Positions 25,779 through 34,696 are shown, counted from the first letter of the stretch. The stretch is DNA of 64,000 nucleotides from Rhodoferax ferrireducens (GCF_003347515.1 NZ_QEII01000284.1:62001-126000); one strand, 5' to 3'. Notes: generated from the sequence alone by a model not told the origin. Made by a program: numbers and translations.

Positions 25779-26693
25779 TCAGGCGATGAAGCGCTCGATC
25801 AGACCGGCCACGATTTCCGGCTGGTCGTGGTGCAGCATGTGGCCGGCGTTCTCAACGCGGGCGATTTCGACTTGGGGCACATTCTTGAGACGCTCGTGGA
25901 ACTGCGCCAGCGTGAACTTTCCTTTCCACCACAAACTCAGGCTGTCGCTGGATGCCTCCACCGACAGTAGCGGCATGCTGATGCGCCGGTAGATTTCCAG
26001 CAGCTCGTCCACCCGGTACAGCTGGGCGTTGGTGATCTTGTGCGAGGGGTCGCCCAGGATGTGCCACCTGCCCTCGGCGTTTTCCTGTGCCCAGTGCCGC
26101 GCCAGCCAGTTCGCCTTGTCGGACGTCAGGCGCGGATTGGTCCGCATCAGGCGGCGCGCCACGCCAGCCGCCGCGTCGTAGGACTTGAGGTCCATCTCGC
26201 CCCGGTGCAGTTTTTTGAGTTCGTCCATCCATCGGGCGAAGCGGCGCGGTGCCTCGTCGGGGGTGGTGGCCGGCATGCCGAAGCCCTCCAGGTTGACCAG
26301 GCGGCGGATGCGCTCGGGGCGCACCCCGGCGTACAGCATCGCCACGTTGCCGCCCATGCTGTGGCCCACCAGATTGACCTGGGCGCCAGGGGCGTAGTGG
26401 TCCAGCAAAAAGTCCAGATCGGCCAGGTAGTCGGGGAACCAGAAGTTGTCGGCGCCTCCGGACGGCGTCTGGCCGTAACCGCGCCAGTCGGGCGCCATCA
26501 CGTAATGGTTCTGGCTGAGGGCGTCCACCACAAACTGGTAGCTGGCGGCCACGTCCATCCAGCCGTGCAGCAGCACCAGCGGGGTCTTATCGGGCGAGGG
26601 TTCGCCCCACACCCGGACGTGGTACTGCAGGCCGCGGATAGGGACAAACTCGCTGCGGGAAATTCGTTGGGCTTGGTACATTTGCATGATCAT
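25779..26693 (-). CDS. Alpha/beta-fold hydrolase
   Basis: 304 residues. LVLLHGWMDVAASYQF forms the oxyanion region, the nucleophile elbow is GHSMGG, and the catalytic histidine is in ENAGHMLHHDQPE. FVPIRGLQYHVRVWGEP is the usual N-terminal strand. The ATG at 26693 is only 14 bases from the divergent synthetase start. Likely an esterase or thioesterase; its pairing with an acyl-CoA synthetase suggests acyl metabolism, which is inference. Confidence 0.9.
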   Translation of the reverse strand: MIMQMYQAQRISRSEFVPIRGLQYHVRVWGEPSPDKTPLVLLHGWMDVAASYQFVVDALSQNHYVMAPDWRGYGQTPSGGADNFWFPDYLADLDFLLDHYAPGAQVNLVGHSMGGNVAMLYAGVRPERIRRLVNLEGFGMPATTPDEAPRRFARWMDELKKLHRGEMDLKSYDAAAGVARRLMRTNPRLTSDKANWLARHWAQENAEGRWHILGDPSHKITNAQLYRVDELLEIYRRISMPLLSVEASSDSLSLWWKGKFTLAQFHERLKNVPQVEIARVENAGHMLHHDQPEIVAGLIERFIA

Positions 26694-26706
26694 AAGGAGA
26701 CACTGC

Positions 26707-28488
26707 GTGGCTGTCAGTCAATACAGAGACAACTATTCCCGGCTGCATGGCCGTTTTGAGTGGCTGGTGCCGGAGAAATTCAACATCGCCCAGGTCTGCT
26801 GCGCGCGCTGGGCCGCTTTGCCGGATGCTGCAAAAAGAGTAGCTATTCACGCAATGGATACGGGGGCTAGAGCCACATTTCACACCTATTCCGAGCTGCA
26901 GCAGCAGGCCAACCGCCTGTCCCATGTGCTGGCGGTGCTGGGCGTCGAGCGGGGCGACCGCGTCGCCATCGTGATGCCGCAGCGTTTTGAGACCGCCGTG
27001 GCCTATATGGCCGTGCTGCAGATGGGCGCGGTGGCGATGCCGCTGTCCATGCTGTTTGGCCCGGACGCACTCGAATACCGGCTGCATGACAGCGAGGCGG
27101 TGCTGGCGATCTGCGACGAAAGCTCGATCGCCAGCGTGGCGGAGATCCGCGAAAACTGTCCGCTGCTGCGTTGCGTGCTGGGCGTGGGCGCGGCCGCGGC
27201 GCAGGCCGACGTGGACTATGCCGATGCGCTGGCCCGGGTGACGCCCGAGTTCACCCCTGCCGTGACCGATGCCGACGAGGCCGCCGTGCTGATCTATACC
27301 AGCGGCACCACCGGCAACCCCAAGGGTGCGCTGATCCCGCACCGGGCGCTGATCGGCAACCTCACGGGTTTTGTCTGCAGCCAGAACTGGTTTGGTTTTG
27401 ATGGGCAGGAGAATACCGCGACCGAGGCCGTGTTCTGGTCGCCGGCCGACTGGGCCTGGACCGGCGGCCTGATGGATGCGCTCCTGCCCACGCTTTATTT
27501 TGGCCGCCCCATCGTCGCCTACAACGGCCGCTTCAGCCCGCAAACCGCGCTGGAGCTGATGGGCCAGTTCGGTGTGACGCACACGTTTTTGTTTCCCACG
27601 GCGCTCAAAGCGATGATGAAGGCCTACCCCGGAACCGCCGGCACCGCCGCCGCCACGGTGCGCCAGCAGTTCAATTTGAAGCTGCAAGCCATCATGAGCG
27701 CGGGCGAGGCGGTGGGCGATGCCGTGTTTGACTACTGCCAGGCCCAACTCGGTGTCACCGTTAATGAGATGTTCGGCCAGACCGAGATCAACTACATCGT
27801 TGGCAATTGCTCCGTCCAATGGCCCCCGAAGCCCGGCAGCATGGGCAAAGGGTATCCGGGCCATCGCGTGGCGGTGATTGACGATGACGGCAAAGAATGC
27901 CCGGTGGGCGTGGCCGGCGATGTGGCGCTGAACCGCTTTGATGTGCATGGCCACCCCGACCCGATTTTCTTTCTCGGCTACTGGAAGAACGAGGCCGCCA
28001 CGCAGGCCAAATTCACCGGCGACTGGTGCCGCACCGGCGACCTGGCCACGCGCGACGCCGACGGTTATCTCTGGTACCAGGGCCGTGCCGACGATGTGTT
28101 CAAGGCCGCCGGTTATCGTATCGGCCCCGGCGAAATCGAGAACTGCCTGGTCAAGCACCCGGCCGTGGCCAACGCCGCTGTCGTGCCCAAGCCGGACAAG
28201 GAGCGCGGCGCACTGGTCAAGGCCTATGTTGTTCTTGCTCCTGATTTTGTAGCTTCTCGCGCTTATGACTCGGGGGCTGGAGGCCAATTTGATATAAATT
28301 TGGTGGCCGAGCTGCAGGCCCACGTCAAAGGCAAGCTGGCGCCCTATGAATACCCGAAAGAGATCGAGTTTGTCGACGCCCTGCCCATGACCACCACCGG
28401 CAAGGTGCAGCGCCGCGTGCTGCGCCTGCAGGAAGAGGCGAGGGCGGCACAAGCCCTCGCCGTGGCAGCCTTGCCCGAGAAACCGTAA
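26707..28488 (+). CDS. AMP-dependent acyl-CoA synthetase
   Basis: 593 residues from GTG 26707, chosen because AAGGAG sits 7 bases upstream; the ATG at 26686 would lie inside the divergent hydrolase start. ANL-enzyme motifs: P-loop IYTSGTTGNPKGALIPHR, ATP motif NEMFGQTEINYIVGN, hinge TGDLATRDADGYLWYQGR, catalytic Lys in TTGKVQRRVLR. It activates a carboxylic acid as the acyl-AMP and then the CoA thioester. Closest in feel to medium-chain or acetyl-CoA synthetases. Two copies of the dispersed repeat lie in frame (26828-26880, 28234-28290), the second encoding an insert of ~20 residues. Confidence 0.93.
   Translation: MAVSQYRDNYSRLHGRFEWLVPEKFNIAQVCCARWAALPDAAKRVAIHAMDTGARATFHTYSELQQQANRLSHVLAVLGVERGDRVAIVMPQRFETAVAYMAVLQMGAVAMPLSMLFGPDALEYRLHDSEAVLAICDESSIASVAEIRENCPLLRCVLGVGAAAAQADVDYADALARVTPEFTPAVTDADEAAVLIYTSGTTGNPKGALIPHRALIGNLTGFVCSQNWFGFDGQENTATEAVFWSPADWAWTGGLMDALLPTLYFGRPIVAYNGRFSPQTALELMGQFGVTHTFLFPTALKAMMKAYPGTAGTAAATVRQQFNLKLQAIMSAGEAVGDAVFDYCQAQLGVTVNEMFGQTEINYIVGNCSVQWPPKPGSMGKGYPGHRVAVIDDDGKECPVGVAGDVALNRFDVHGHPDPIFFLGYWKNEAATQAKFTGDWCRTGDLATRDADGYLWYQGRADDVFKAAGYRIGPGEIENCLVKHPAVANAAVVPKPDKERGALVKAYVVLAPDFVASRAYDSGAGGQFDINLVAELQAHVKGKLAPYEYPKEIEFVDALPMTTTGKVQRRVLRLQEEARAAQALAVAALPEKP
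26828..26880 (-). repeat. Dispersed repeat, copy f, in the acyl-CoA synthetase gene
   Basis: Reverse strand reads GGCTCTAGCCCCCGTATCC, then TTGCGTGAATAGCTACT. In frame with the gene and antisense to it. Confidence 0.8.
28234..28290 (-). repeat. Dispersed repeat, copy g, in the acyl-CoA synthetase gene
   Basis: Reverse strand reads TTGGCCTCCAGCCCCCGAG, then AAGCGCGAGAAGCTAC and AGGAGCAAGAAC. It encodes DFVASRAYDSGAGGQFD in a position where relatives have only a short loop. Confidence 0.85.
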
Positions 28489-28562
28489 ACTTATTCAACT
28501 TTTTGTCGCGCAGGCCCGTTCACCGGGCCGCGTCTGTTTTTATCTCATCACGAACCAACAAT

Positions 28563-29627
28563 ATGAAAACCATCCAGCTCGGCCAGAGCGATCTGCACGT
28601 TACCCCCATATGCCTGGGCACCATGACTTTTGGTGAACAGGTGAACGAGGCCACGGCCCACGCCATTCTGGACCGCTCGTTGGAGCGCGGCGTCAACTTT
28701 CTGGACACGGCCGAAATGTATTCCGTGCCCGCCAAGGCCGAGACCTTTGGCGCGACTGAAACCATCATCGGCAACTGGTTTGCCAAAAACCCCGGCGCAC
28801 GCCAGAAACTGGTACTGGCCACCAAGGTGGCAGGTCCCGCCCGTGGCATGCCCTGGGTGCGCAAGGGCAGCCCGGATCTGACCGACGACGACATCGTGAC
28901 GGCCTGTGAGGACAGCCTCAAGCGCCTGCAGACCGAGGCGATTGACCTCTACCAGATTCACTGGCCGGCGCGCCATGTGCCGGCCTTCGGCATGGTCTAT
29001 TTCGACCCAGCCAAGGACAAGCCGGTGAGCTCGATCCAGGTGCAGCTCGAAGCCCTGGCGCGGCTGGTCAAGTCCGGCAAGGTGCGCGCCATCGGCCTGT
29101 CTAATGAGACGCCTTATGGCGTGCACGAGTTCGTGCGCGTGGCCGAGCAATATGGCCTGCCCCGCGTGGCCAGCATCCAGAACCCCTACTGCCTCGTCAA
29201 CCGCACTTTTGAGAATGGGCTGGACGAAACCTGCCATCGCCTGGGCGTATCCTTGCTGGCCTATTCGCCGCTGGGTTTTGGTTTGCTGACCGGCAAATAC
29301 GACGCCTCGGGTATCGAGGGGCCCGAGGCCCCGCAGGAAGCCCGCATTGCGCGCTATGAATCGGTGCGCAAGCAGCGCTGGGGCCGCCCCGAGGCGCTGG
29401 TGGCCGCACGCCGCTACAACGCCCTGGCGCGCGAACACGGCCTGACGCCGGTCCAGCTGGCGCTGGCCTTTTGCTACACCAAATGGCAGGTCGCCAGCAC
29501 CATCATCGGCGTTACTTCGGTGGCGCAACTTGACGAAAATCTGGACGCCTGGGGCACCACGCTGGCGCCTGAAGCGCTGGCGGCAATCGACGCCATTCGC
29601 TGGGACATGCGCGACCCAGCGCTGTGA
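28563..29627 (+). CDS. Aldo/keto reductase (Tas-like)
   Basis: 354 residues from ATG 28563; the extra 20 codons from 28503 are not homologous. TIM-barrel reductase with DTAEMYSVPAK (catalytic Tyr), ATKVAGPARGM (Lys), IDLYQIHWPARHVP (His) and AIGLSNETPYG. The NADPH-binding end is WQVASTIIGVTSVAQLDEN. E. coli Tas is the nearest characterised relative by overall layout. Substrate unknown. Confidence 0.92.
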   Translation: MKTIQLGQSDLHVTPICLGTMTFGEQVNEATAHAILDRSLERGVNFLDTAEMYSVPAKAETFGATETIIGNWFAKNPGARQKLVLATKVAGPARGMPWVRKGSPDLTDDDIVTACEDSLKRLQTEAIDLYQIHWPARHVPAFGMVYFDPAKDKPVSSIQVQLEALARLVKSGKVRAIGLSNETPYGVHEFVRVAEQYGLPRVASIQNPYCLVNRTFENGLDETCHRLGVSLLAYSPLGFGLLTGKYDASGIEGPEAPQEARIARYESVRKQRWGRPEALVAARRYNALAREHGLTPVQLALAFCYTKWQVASTIIGVTSVAQLDENLDAWGTTLAPEALAAIDAIRWDMRDPAL

Positions 29628-29644
29628 GCTGACGCCTTGTCGGT

Positions 29645-30130
29645 ATGGCTAAACACGTTAGCGAAACCCCCGCCACCCAGTTGCTCAAACAGCAAAAGGT
29701 TGTATTTACCGAGCACTCCTACGAGTACCTGGAGCACGGGGGCGCGTTGCACAGTGCCGAGGTGCTGGGCTGGGACCCTTTCAGCGTGGTCAAGACGCTC
29801 ATCATGCAGGACCAGGACGCCAAGCCGCTGGTGGTGCTGATGCATGGCAACCGCAAGGTCTCCACCAAGAACCTGGCGCGCCAGATCGGCGCCAAGTCGG
29901 TGGAGCCGTGCCAGCCCGAGGTGGCGAACCGGCACAGCGGTTATCTGGTGGGCGGCACCTCGCCGTTTGGCACACGCAAGAGCATGCCCATCTATATCGA
30001 AGCGTCGATTCTGGAGTTGCCCAAAATCCTCATCAACGGTGGACGGCGCGGCTACCTGGTGGGCATTGATCCACAAGTTTGCATCTCCTTGCTCGCCGCC
30101 AAACCGGTGCACTGCGCGCTGCTTGATTGA
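29645..30130 (+). CDS. ybaK: Cys-tRNA(Pro)/Cys-tRNA(Cys) deacylase
   Basis: 161 residues, family-typical. VVKTLIMQDQDAKPLVVLMHG contains the conserved lysine, GNRKVSTKNLARQIGAKSV and SGYLVGGTSPFGTRKSMPIY are the editing-domain signatures. It hydrolyses cysteine mischarged on tRNA(Pro). It is 17 bases after the aldo/keto reductase and probably co-transcribed. Confidence 0.93.
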   Translation: MAKHVSETPATQLLKQQKVVFTEHSYEYLEHGGALHSAEVLGWDPFSVVKTLIMQDQDAKPLVVLMHGNRKVSTKNLARQIGAKSVEPCQPEVANRHSGYLVGGTSPFGTRKSMPIYIEASILELPKILINGGRRGYLVGIDPQVCISLLAAKPVHCALLD

Positions 30131-30222
30131 TCCGCTATCGGTCACCCGTAGCGGGCTGGCAAAATACGCGCTTCATGCCCCCGGTCACCGGGCGCAATAG
30201 CTGGAGAAGCTTTTTGGTATCA

Positions 30223-30924
30223 ATGCAATCTTTCCTTCCCCTGGTGGCCGTTCTGGCGGGCTACCTCATCGGCTCTTTGTCGTTTGCGGTGATCGTCAGC
30301 CGCGTCATGGGCCTGAACGACCCGCGCACTTTTGGCAGCAAAAACCCGGGTGCGACCAATGTGCTGCGTTCCGGCAGCAAGGGCGCGGCCATCGCCACGC
30401 TGCTGCTCGATGCCGCCAAGGGCTGGTTGCCGGTGATGCTGGTGAGGTGGTTCGGCAAGCCTTACGGCCTGGAGGACGGCACGATGGCCATGGTCGGGCT
30501 GGCGGCCTTCGTGGGCCATCTCTACCCGGTGTTTTTTAAATTTGTGGGCGGCAAGGGCGTGGCCACTGCCTTGGGTGTGCTGGTGGGTGTCAGCTGGATT
30601 CTGGGCCTGGCCGTCGGCGTCACCTGGCTCGTCATGGCTTACTTTTTCCGCTTCTCGTCGCTGGCTTCCTTGACGGCGGCGGTGCTGGCGCCGGTCTTCT
30701 ACATTCTGGGCGATGGCGGTGCCTGGTACCTGAACAAGGGCGTGCTGCTGTCGCTGTCCATCATGTCCCTGCTGCTGATCTATCGCCATGCCGAGAACAT
30801 CGGCCGGCTGGCCAAAGGCACCGAGTCGCGGTTGGGGAAGAAAGCAAAGCCTGAAACACGCAGTCACCTCCAGGATCATGCTCACAAAAACCCGCATGAC
30901 CACACGCATAAACATAAACACTAA
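30223..30924 (+). CDS. plsY: Glycerol-3-phosphate acyltransferase PlsY, with histidine-rich tail
   Basis: 233 residues from ATG 30223. Inner-membrane protein, about five transmembrane segments, transferring acyl groups from acyl phosphate to glycerol-3-phosphate. The three cytosolic motifs are visible: GSKNPGATNVLRSG, GHLYPVFFKFVGGKGVAT, and YRHAENIGRLAKGTES. The C-terminus carries an unusual extra tail of ~30 residues with many His (HAHKNPHDHTHKHKH), not part of the family core and possibly metal binding. Confidence 0.94.
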   Translation: MQSFLPLVAVLAGYLIGSLSFAVIVSRVMGLNDPRTFGSKNPGATNVLRSGSKGAAIATLLLDAAKGWLPVMLVRWFGKPYGLEDGTMAMVGLAAFVGHLYPVFFKFVGGKGVATALGVLVGVSWILGLAVGVTWLVMAYFFRFSSLASLTAAVLAPVFYILGDGGAWYLNKGVLLSLSIMSLLLIYRHAENIGRLAKGTESRLGKKAKPETRSHLQDHAHKNPHDHTHKHKH

Positions 30925-30933
30925 GCTCAGACC

Positions 30934-31638
30934 ATGAAATTGTGCGTGCTTGACAACGATGTGCTCGACCCCGAGGTCGCACCGACCTACGCCAGCTACG
31001 GCGCCATGTTTGTGCGCCTGCTGGGCGATGCCGGGGCCGACTGGTCCTTCGATCTCTTCAACACCACGCAGGGCCACTACCCAGCATCCTTTGACGACTA
31101 CGACGCCGTGCTGCTCACCGGCAGCCGGGCTGACGCGTTCTCGCAGGAACCGTGGGTGCTTGAACTGCGCCAGCGCGTGGAACAACTGCTGTACGCCAAG
31201 AAGAAGCTGGTGGGCGTGTGCTTTGGCCATCAGCTGATTGCCCTGTGCCTGGGGGCGCAAGTCGGGCGGGCGCCGCAAGGCTGGGGTACCGGGCGCATGC
31301 GTTACCAATGGCACGCGCCTGAGCTGTCACAGGCGCAGGGCCGCACGGAAATCGCCTTGCTGGCCAGCCACCAGGACCAGGTGTTTGAACTCCCCCCGGG
31401 CGCCACCTTGTTGGCCAGCAGTGAGTTTTGTCCGGTGGCCGCCTTTGCCGTGGGCAGCGACGTGTTTTGCGTGCAACCGCACCCCGAGTTTGTGGAGGAC
31501 TACAGCGCCTACCTGCTCGACAAGCGCCGTGGCCCGCTGGGCGAGGAACACTACACCACCAGCCGCGACAGCCTGACCCTGGGCCATGACGGCTTGCAAA
31601 TGGCCCGCATGATCGTGGCGTTTGTGGAGGCGGGCTGA
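30934..31638 (+). CDS. Class I glutamine amidotransferase-like protein
   Basis: 234 residues. Nucleophile Cys in VGVCFGHQLIALCLG, His and Glu in CVQPHPEFVED, plus YDAVLLTGSRADAF near the N-terminus. Resembles stand-alone GMP-synthase-like amidotransferases of the gamma-glutamyl hydrolase-like group (YfeJ type). Partner and substrate unknown. Confidence 0.9.
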   Translation: MKLCVLDNDVLDPEVAPTYASYGAMFVRLLGDAGADWSFDLFNTTQGHYPASFDDYDAVLLTGSRADAFSQEPWVLELRQRVEQLLYAKKKLVGVCFGHQLIALCLGAQVGRAPQGWGTGRMRYQWHAPELSQAQGRTEIALLASHQDQVFELPPGATLLASSEFCPVAAFAVGSDVFCVQPHPEFVEDYSAYLLDKRRGPLGEEHYTTSRDSLTLGHDGLQMARMIVAFVEAG

Positions 31639-31644
31639 CGTCCC

Positions 31645-31722
31645 CGTCATTGCGAGCGTAGCGCGGCAATCCATGCCCCTTGGTGCGCGACGATGGATTG
31701 CCGCGCTACGCTCGCAATGACG
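31645..31722. repeat. Perfect 30-bp inverted repeat
   Basis: Left arm 31645-31674 (begins CGTCATTGCGAGCGTAGC) and right arm 31693-31722 are exact reverse complements around an 18-base loop. It fills the gap between the convergent amidotransferase and PNPOx genes. Palindromes starting GTCATTGCGAGC are widely dispersed in bacteria. Could also act as a bidirectional terminator. Confidence 0.9.
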
Positions 31723-31724
31723 AT

Positions 31725-32213
31725 CTAGGCCAACGGCCGCAAAACGCTCTCTAAAGTCTGCGCATCCAGCGAGCGCGCCGCGCCAAAACCCGCCACCTGG
31801 CGCGCGCCAGCCAAGTGGATCGCCACAAACATGAAGTCGCCCAACTGTGTCATCGGCTCGGCCTCGGGAAAGCGCGCTAGATAAGCGGCGCGGCTCTGCG
31901 TCCATTCAGCGCTGTCGCGCTCCAATACCGTGGCTTGCCCGATCAGCGTGACGCGGGGCAGGGCGTGCACGGGCTCACCCGCCACCTCCGCCTGCATCAC
32001 CAGCAGGGACACGTTGGGCGAGACCTGCAAATTGCGCGTGTGGACCGCCAGCCCGCTGACATGGATCACCAGACACGCACCGAGCGGCTCCACTGCAAAA
32101 GGCACCATCGAGACAAACGGCAGACCGTCTTCGCCCAGCGTGCCCAGGGCCGCAACGCGCTGGGTGTTGAGCAAGATGCGCAGATCGCGGCTGAGGCGGG
32201 GTTCGTGGGGCAT
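31725..32213 (-). CDS. Pyridoxamine 5'-phosphate oxidase-like (HugZ-type) protein
   Basis: 162 residues, split-barrel FMN-binding fold: LLNTQRVAALGTLGEDGLPFVSMVPFA, LVIHVSGLAVHTRNLQVSPNVSLLV, RVTLIGQATVLE, then FMFVAIHLAGARQVAGFGAAR. The last stretch resembles HugZ-like heme-utilisation proteins. A flavin or heme role is inferred from family; no partner genes are adjacent. Confidence 0.88.
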   Translation of the reverse strand: MPHEPRLSRDLRILLNTQRVAALGTLGEDGLPFVSMVPFAVEPLGACLVIHVSGLAVHTRNLQVSPNVSLLVMQAEVAGEPVHALPRVTLIGQATVLERDSAEWTQSRAAYLARFPEAEPMTQLGDFMFVAIHLAGARQVAGFGAARSLDAQTLESVLRPLA

Positions 32214-32252
32214 AAAACAGCCTATCTTGTGTAAATCGAAAATACAGCTTAA

Positions 32253-32264
32253 GATTTGTAAATC
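32253..32264. promoter_or_regulatory. Candidate HipB operator
   Basis: Palindrome GATTTGTAAATC 14 bases before the hipB start, flanked by two copies of ACAGCTTA (32245, 32271). Autoregulation by HipB is standard for the family; this site is inferred. Confidence 0.45.
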
Positions 32265-32277
32265 TAATTAACAGCTT

Positions 32278-32553
32278 ATGAACTGTATGAATGATTATCC
32301 AATCCGTAGCGAAAGCCAAGTATCGCTTTTACTCAAGAGTTTTCGTCAAGCCCGAGGCATGACCCAGGCCGATCTGGCGCGTGCGCTGGGCGTGACCCAG
32401 CAAACCGCTTCAGCTATGGAGCGCAATGCTTCAAAGGCCAGTGTGAGCAGCCTGATGCGCATGCTCTCGGCGGTGGGCGCCGAGTTGGTTCTTCGCGACA
32501 AGCAGCCACAAGACAGCGACATAGCGGTCAAGCCAACGCCTGCGGATTGGTAA
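32278..32553 (+). CDS. hipB: HipB-like antitoxin / XRE regulator
   Basis: 91 residues (83 if the second ATG at 32287 is used; no clear ribosome-binding site settles it). Helix-turn-helix: LLKSFRQARGMTQADLARAL, VTQQTASAMERN, SVSSLMRMLSAVGAELVLRD, the standard HipB arrangement. Represses its operon and inhibits HipA. hipA follows after three bases. Confidence 0.92.
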   Translation: MNCMNDYPIRSESQVSLLLKSFRQARGMTQADLARALGVTQQTASAMERNASKASVSSLMRMLSAVGAELVLRDKQPQDSDIAVKPTPADW

Positions 32554-32556
32554 GCC

Positions 32557-33891
32557 ATGGGACGACGCTCGCTTACGAAACATCTAGACCTGTGGATGAA
32601 TGGTCAACACGTAGGTGTCTGGTCGCGCCATGCGGCACGCGACACCCTGAGCTACGCAAAGACATGGTTCGATGCGCCACTGGGGCGGCCCTTGTCCTTG
32701 TCTCTGCCATTTCAGCCCGGCAACCTGCCGCATCAGGGCGAGACCGTACGCAACTACTTCTCCAACTTGTTGCCCGATAGCCAGCCCATTCTGGAACGGT
32801 TGGCCCAGCGTTTCAAGACCGGCAGCACCGAAGCGTTCGATCTGCTGACCGAGATTGGCCGCGACTGTGTGGGCGCGTTGCAGATCGTGCCCGAGGGGCA
32901 GAATCCGGGCGACCCTTTTGCCATCGAAGGTATGGCCCTTGATGACGCCGGTGTCGCCAGGGAACTCGCTGCCGCTGTCGCGCCAGGCACACGTCTGGGC
33001 GGGGGCGATGACAGCGCGGATTTCCGGATTTCGATTGCTGGCGCGCAGGAAAAAACGGCGCTGTTGCGCGTGGGTAGCCAATGGCTGCGGCCCACCGGCG
33101 CGACTCCCACCACACACATCCTGAAACTTCCCCTTGGCCTGGTCGGCAACCAGGCGCTGGATTTGCGTGACTCGGTCGAAAACGAATGGCTATGTGCCCA
33201 GATCCTGGCCGCCTATGGGCTGCCAGTGGCCGGCTGCGAACTTGGGGACTTCAATGGCACCAAGGCACTGATCGTGGAGCGTTTCGACCGGCGCTGGACA
33301 CCCGACCGCAAGGCCTTGTTGCGCCTGCCGCAGGAAGACATGTGTCAGGCCACGGGTACGTCACCGCTCATCAAGTATGAAGTCGATGGCGGCCCGGGCA
33401 TGGACCGGATTTTGAGCCTGCTGGCGACATCCGAACAGCGAGACCTTGACCGCACGAATTTTTTCCGGGCTCAACTGCTGTTCTGGCTGCTGTGCGCGCC
33501 CGACGGTCACGCCAAAAACTTCAGCATCCATCTGGCGCCGCGCGGCGCATTTTCGATGACGCCGCTGTATGACGTGTTGTCCGCCTATCCCATGCTTGGT
33601 AAAAGAGCAAATCAAATCAACCCCTTCAAGGTCAAGTTGGCCATGGCCGTGCGCGGAAAAAATCCGCACTGGAAGATGCGCGATGTGCTGCGACGCCACT
33701 GGAACGAAGCCGCCCGGCGTAACGGTATTGGCGACTCGGCTGAAAGCCTCATTGAGGAGATGCTGCAAATAACGCCAGCGGTCATTGAGCGGGTCCGCGC
33801 CGCACTGCCAGCGCAATTTCCGGCGCATGTGGCGGACAGCATTCTTGCCGGCTTGCAGGACGCCGCGGAGCGGATGGGGCGGATGAACTGA
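32557..33891 (+). CDS. hipA: HipA serine/threonine kinase toxin
   Basis: 444 residues. HipA N-terminal subdomain 1-~130, then the kinase: P-loop-like SIAGAQEKTALL at 159-170, catalytic PDGHAKNFS at 315-323, and the metal-binding aspartate in PLYDVLSA at 337-343. All key positions are intact, so it looks active. The known E. coli enzyme phosphorylates GltX and arrests translation. Paired with hipB upstream. Confidence 0.95.
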   Translation: MGRRSLTKHLDLWMNGQHVGVWSRHAARDTLSYAKTWFDAPLGRPLSLSLPFQPGNLPHQGETVRNYFSNLLPDSQPILERLAQRFKTGSTEAFDLLTEIGRDCVGALQIVPEGQNPGDPFAIEGMALDDAGVARELAAAVAPGTRLGGGDDSADFRISIAGAQEKTALLRVGSQWLRPTGATPTTHILKLPLGLVGNQALDLRDSVENEWLCAQILAAYGLPVAGCELGDFNGTKALIVERFDRRWTPDRKALLRLPQEDMCQATGTSPLIKYEVDGGPGMDRILSLLATSEQRDLDRTNFFRAQLLFWLLCAPDGHAKNFSIHLAPRGAFSMTPLYDVLSAYPMLGKRANQINPFKVKLAMAVRGKNPHWKMRDVLRRHWNEAARRNGIGDSAESLIEEMLQITPAVIERVRAALPAQFPAHVADSILAGLQDAAERMGRMN

Positions 33892-33909
33892 ACATCGCCG
33901 AAAGACGTG

Positions 33910-33935
33910 ACCCCGGGCGAATGTTTCGCCGGGGT
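33910..33935 (+). terminator. Terminator-like hairpin after hipA
   Basis: ACCCCGG-G-CGAA / TTCG-CCGGGGT with a three-base loop and a single bulged G; four T follow five bases on. Modest support. Confidence 0.55.
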
Positions 33936-34158
33936 ACTGGTTTTGCATTGCAACCCTCGTGAGGTCAGCCTGCGCAACATTGGGCGGTAACCGGTTTGTT
34001 GCTTTTGCCCGTGGGTAACAGGTGAAACAAGTGTAGGTCGGGCAGTGCCGCAGCAGATTGCGTAGTTTTCATAAAGATCAAATTTATAACTGCATACTGC
34101 CAATGGACTGAATAATTTTGGAATAATCTGCCTTTGCATTCGAAAATTGAGGCAAACC

Positions 34159-34623
34159 ATGAAACTCGACCGCTACGACCAGCACATTCTTGAAGTGCTG
34201 CAGCAAGATGGCCGTATCAACAACCAGGATCTGGCTGACCGCATCGGCCTGTCGCCGTCCCCGTGCCTGCGCCGGGTGCGCGCGCTGGAAGAATCGGGCC
34301 TGATCGTCGGTTACCGGGCGCTGCTGGACGCCAAGATGCTAGGTCTGACCCTGATGGCGCTGATCCACATCTCCATGGACAAGCACACGCCCGAGCGCTT
34401 TGCCAACTTCGAGGCCGCCGTGAGCGTGCTGCCCGAGGTGCTGGAATGCTTGCTGATCACTGGCCAGGATGCCGACTACCAGCTCAAGGTGGCGGTGCGC
34501 GACATGGATCACTACCAGTCCTTGCTGCTCAACCAGATCACGCGGATCGAGGGCGTGACCGGCGTGCATTCCAGCTTCGTGCTGCGCCGGGTGGTGAGCA
34601 AAACGGCACTGGCGGTGGGGTAA
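34159..34623 (+). CDS. Lrp/AsnC-family transcriptional regulator
   Basis: 154 residues from ATG 34159 (GAGG 8 bases upstream; an in-frame TTG at 34147 is less likely). Helix-turn-helix LDRYDQHILEVLQQDGRINN..LADRIGLSPSPCLRRVRALEE, then the RAM effector domain (LTLMALIHISMDKH, LEVLECLLITGQDADYQLKV, GVTGVHSSFVLRRVV). Likely an amino-acid-responsive regulator; target genes are not obvious from neighbours. Confidence 0.94.
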   Translation: MKLDRYDQHILEVLQQDGRINNQDLADRIGLSPSPCLRRVRALEESGLIVGYRALLDAKMLGLTLMALIHISMDKHTPERFANFEAAVSVLPEVLECLLITGQDADYQLKVAVRDMDHYQSLLLNQITRIEGVTGVHSSFVLRRVVSKTALAVG

Positions 34624-34696
34624 AAAATGGCTCAGGCACAGACCGCTTCCTCGCCGATTACCCGCGTCATTCATTCTGTCAGCGCATCTAAATTAC

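Noticed and set aside
26587..28452. 621-residue antisense frame over the acyl-CoA synthetase
   Set aside because: Arises from GC-rich codon bias; His/Gly/Arg-rich without domains, while the sense frame has all ANL motifs.
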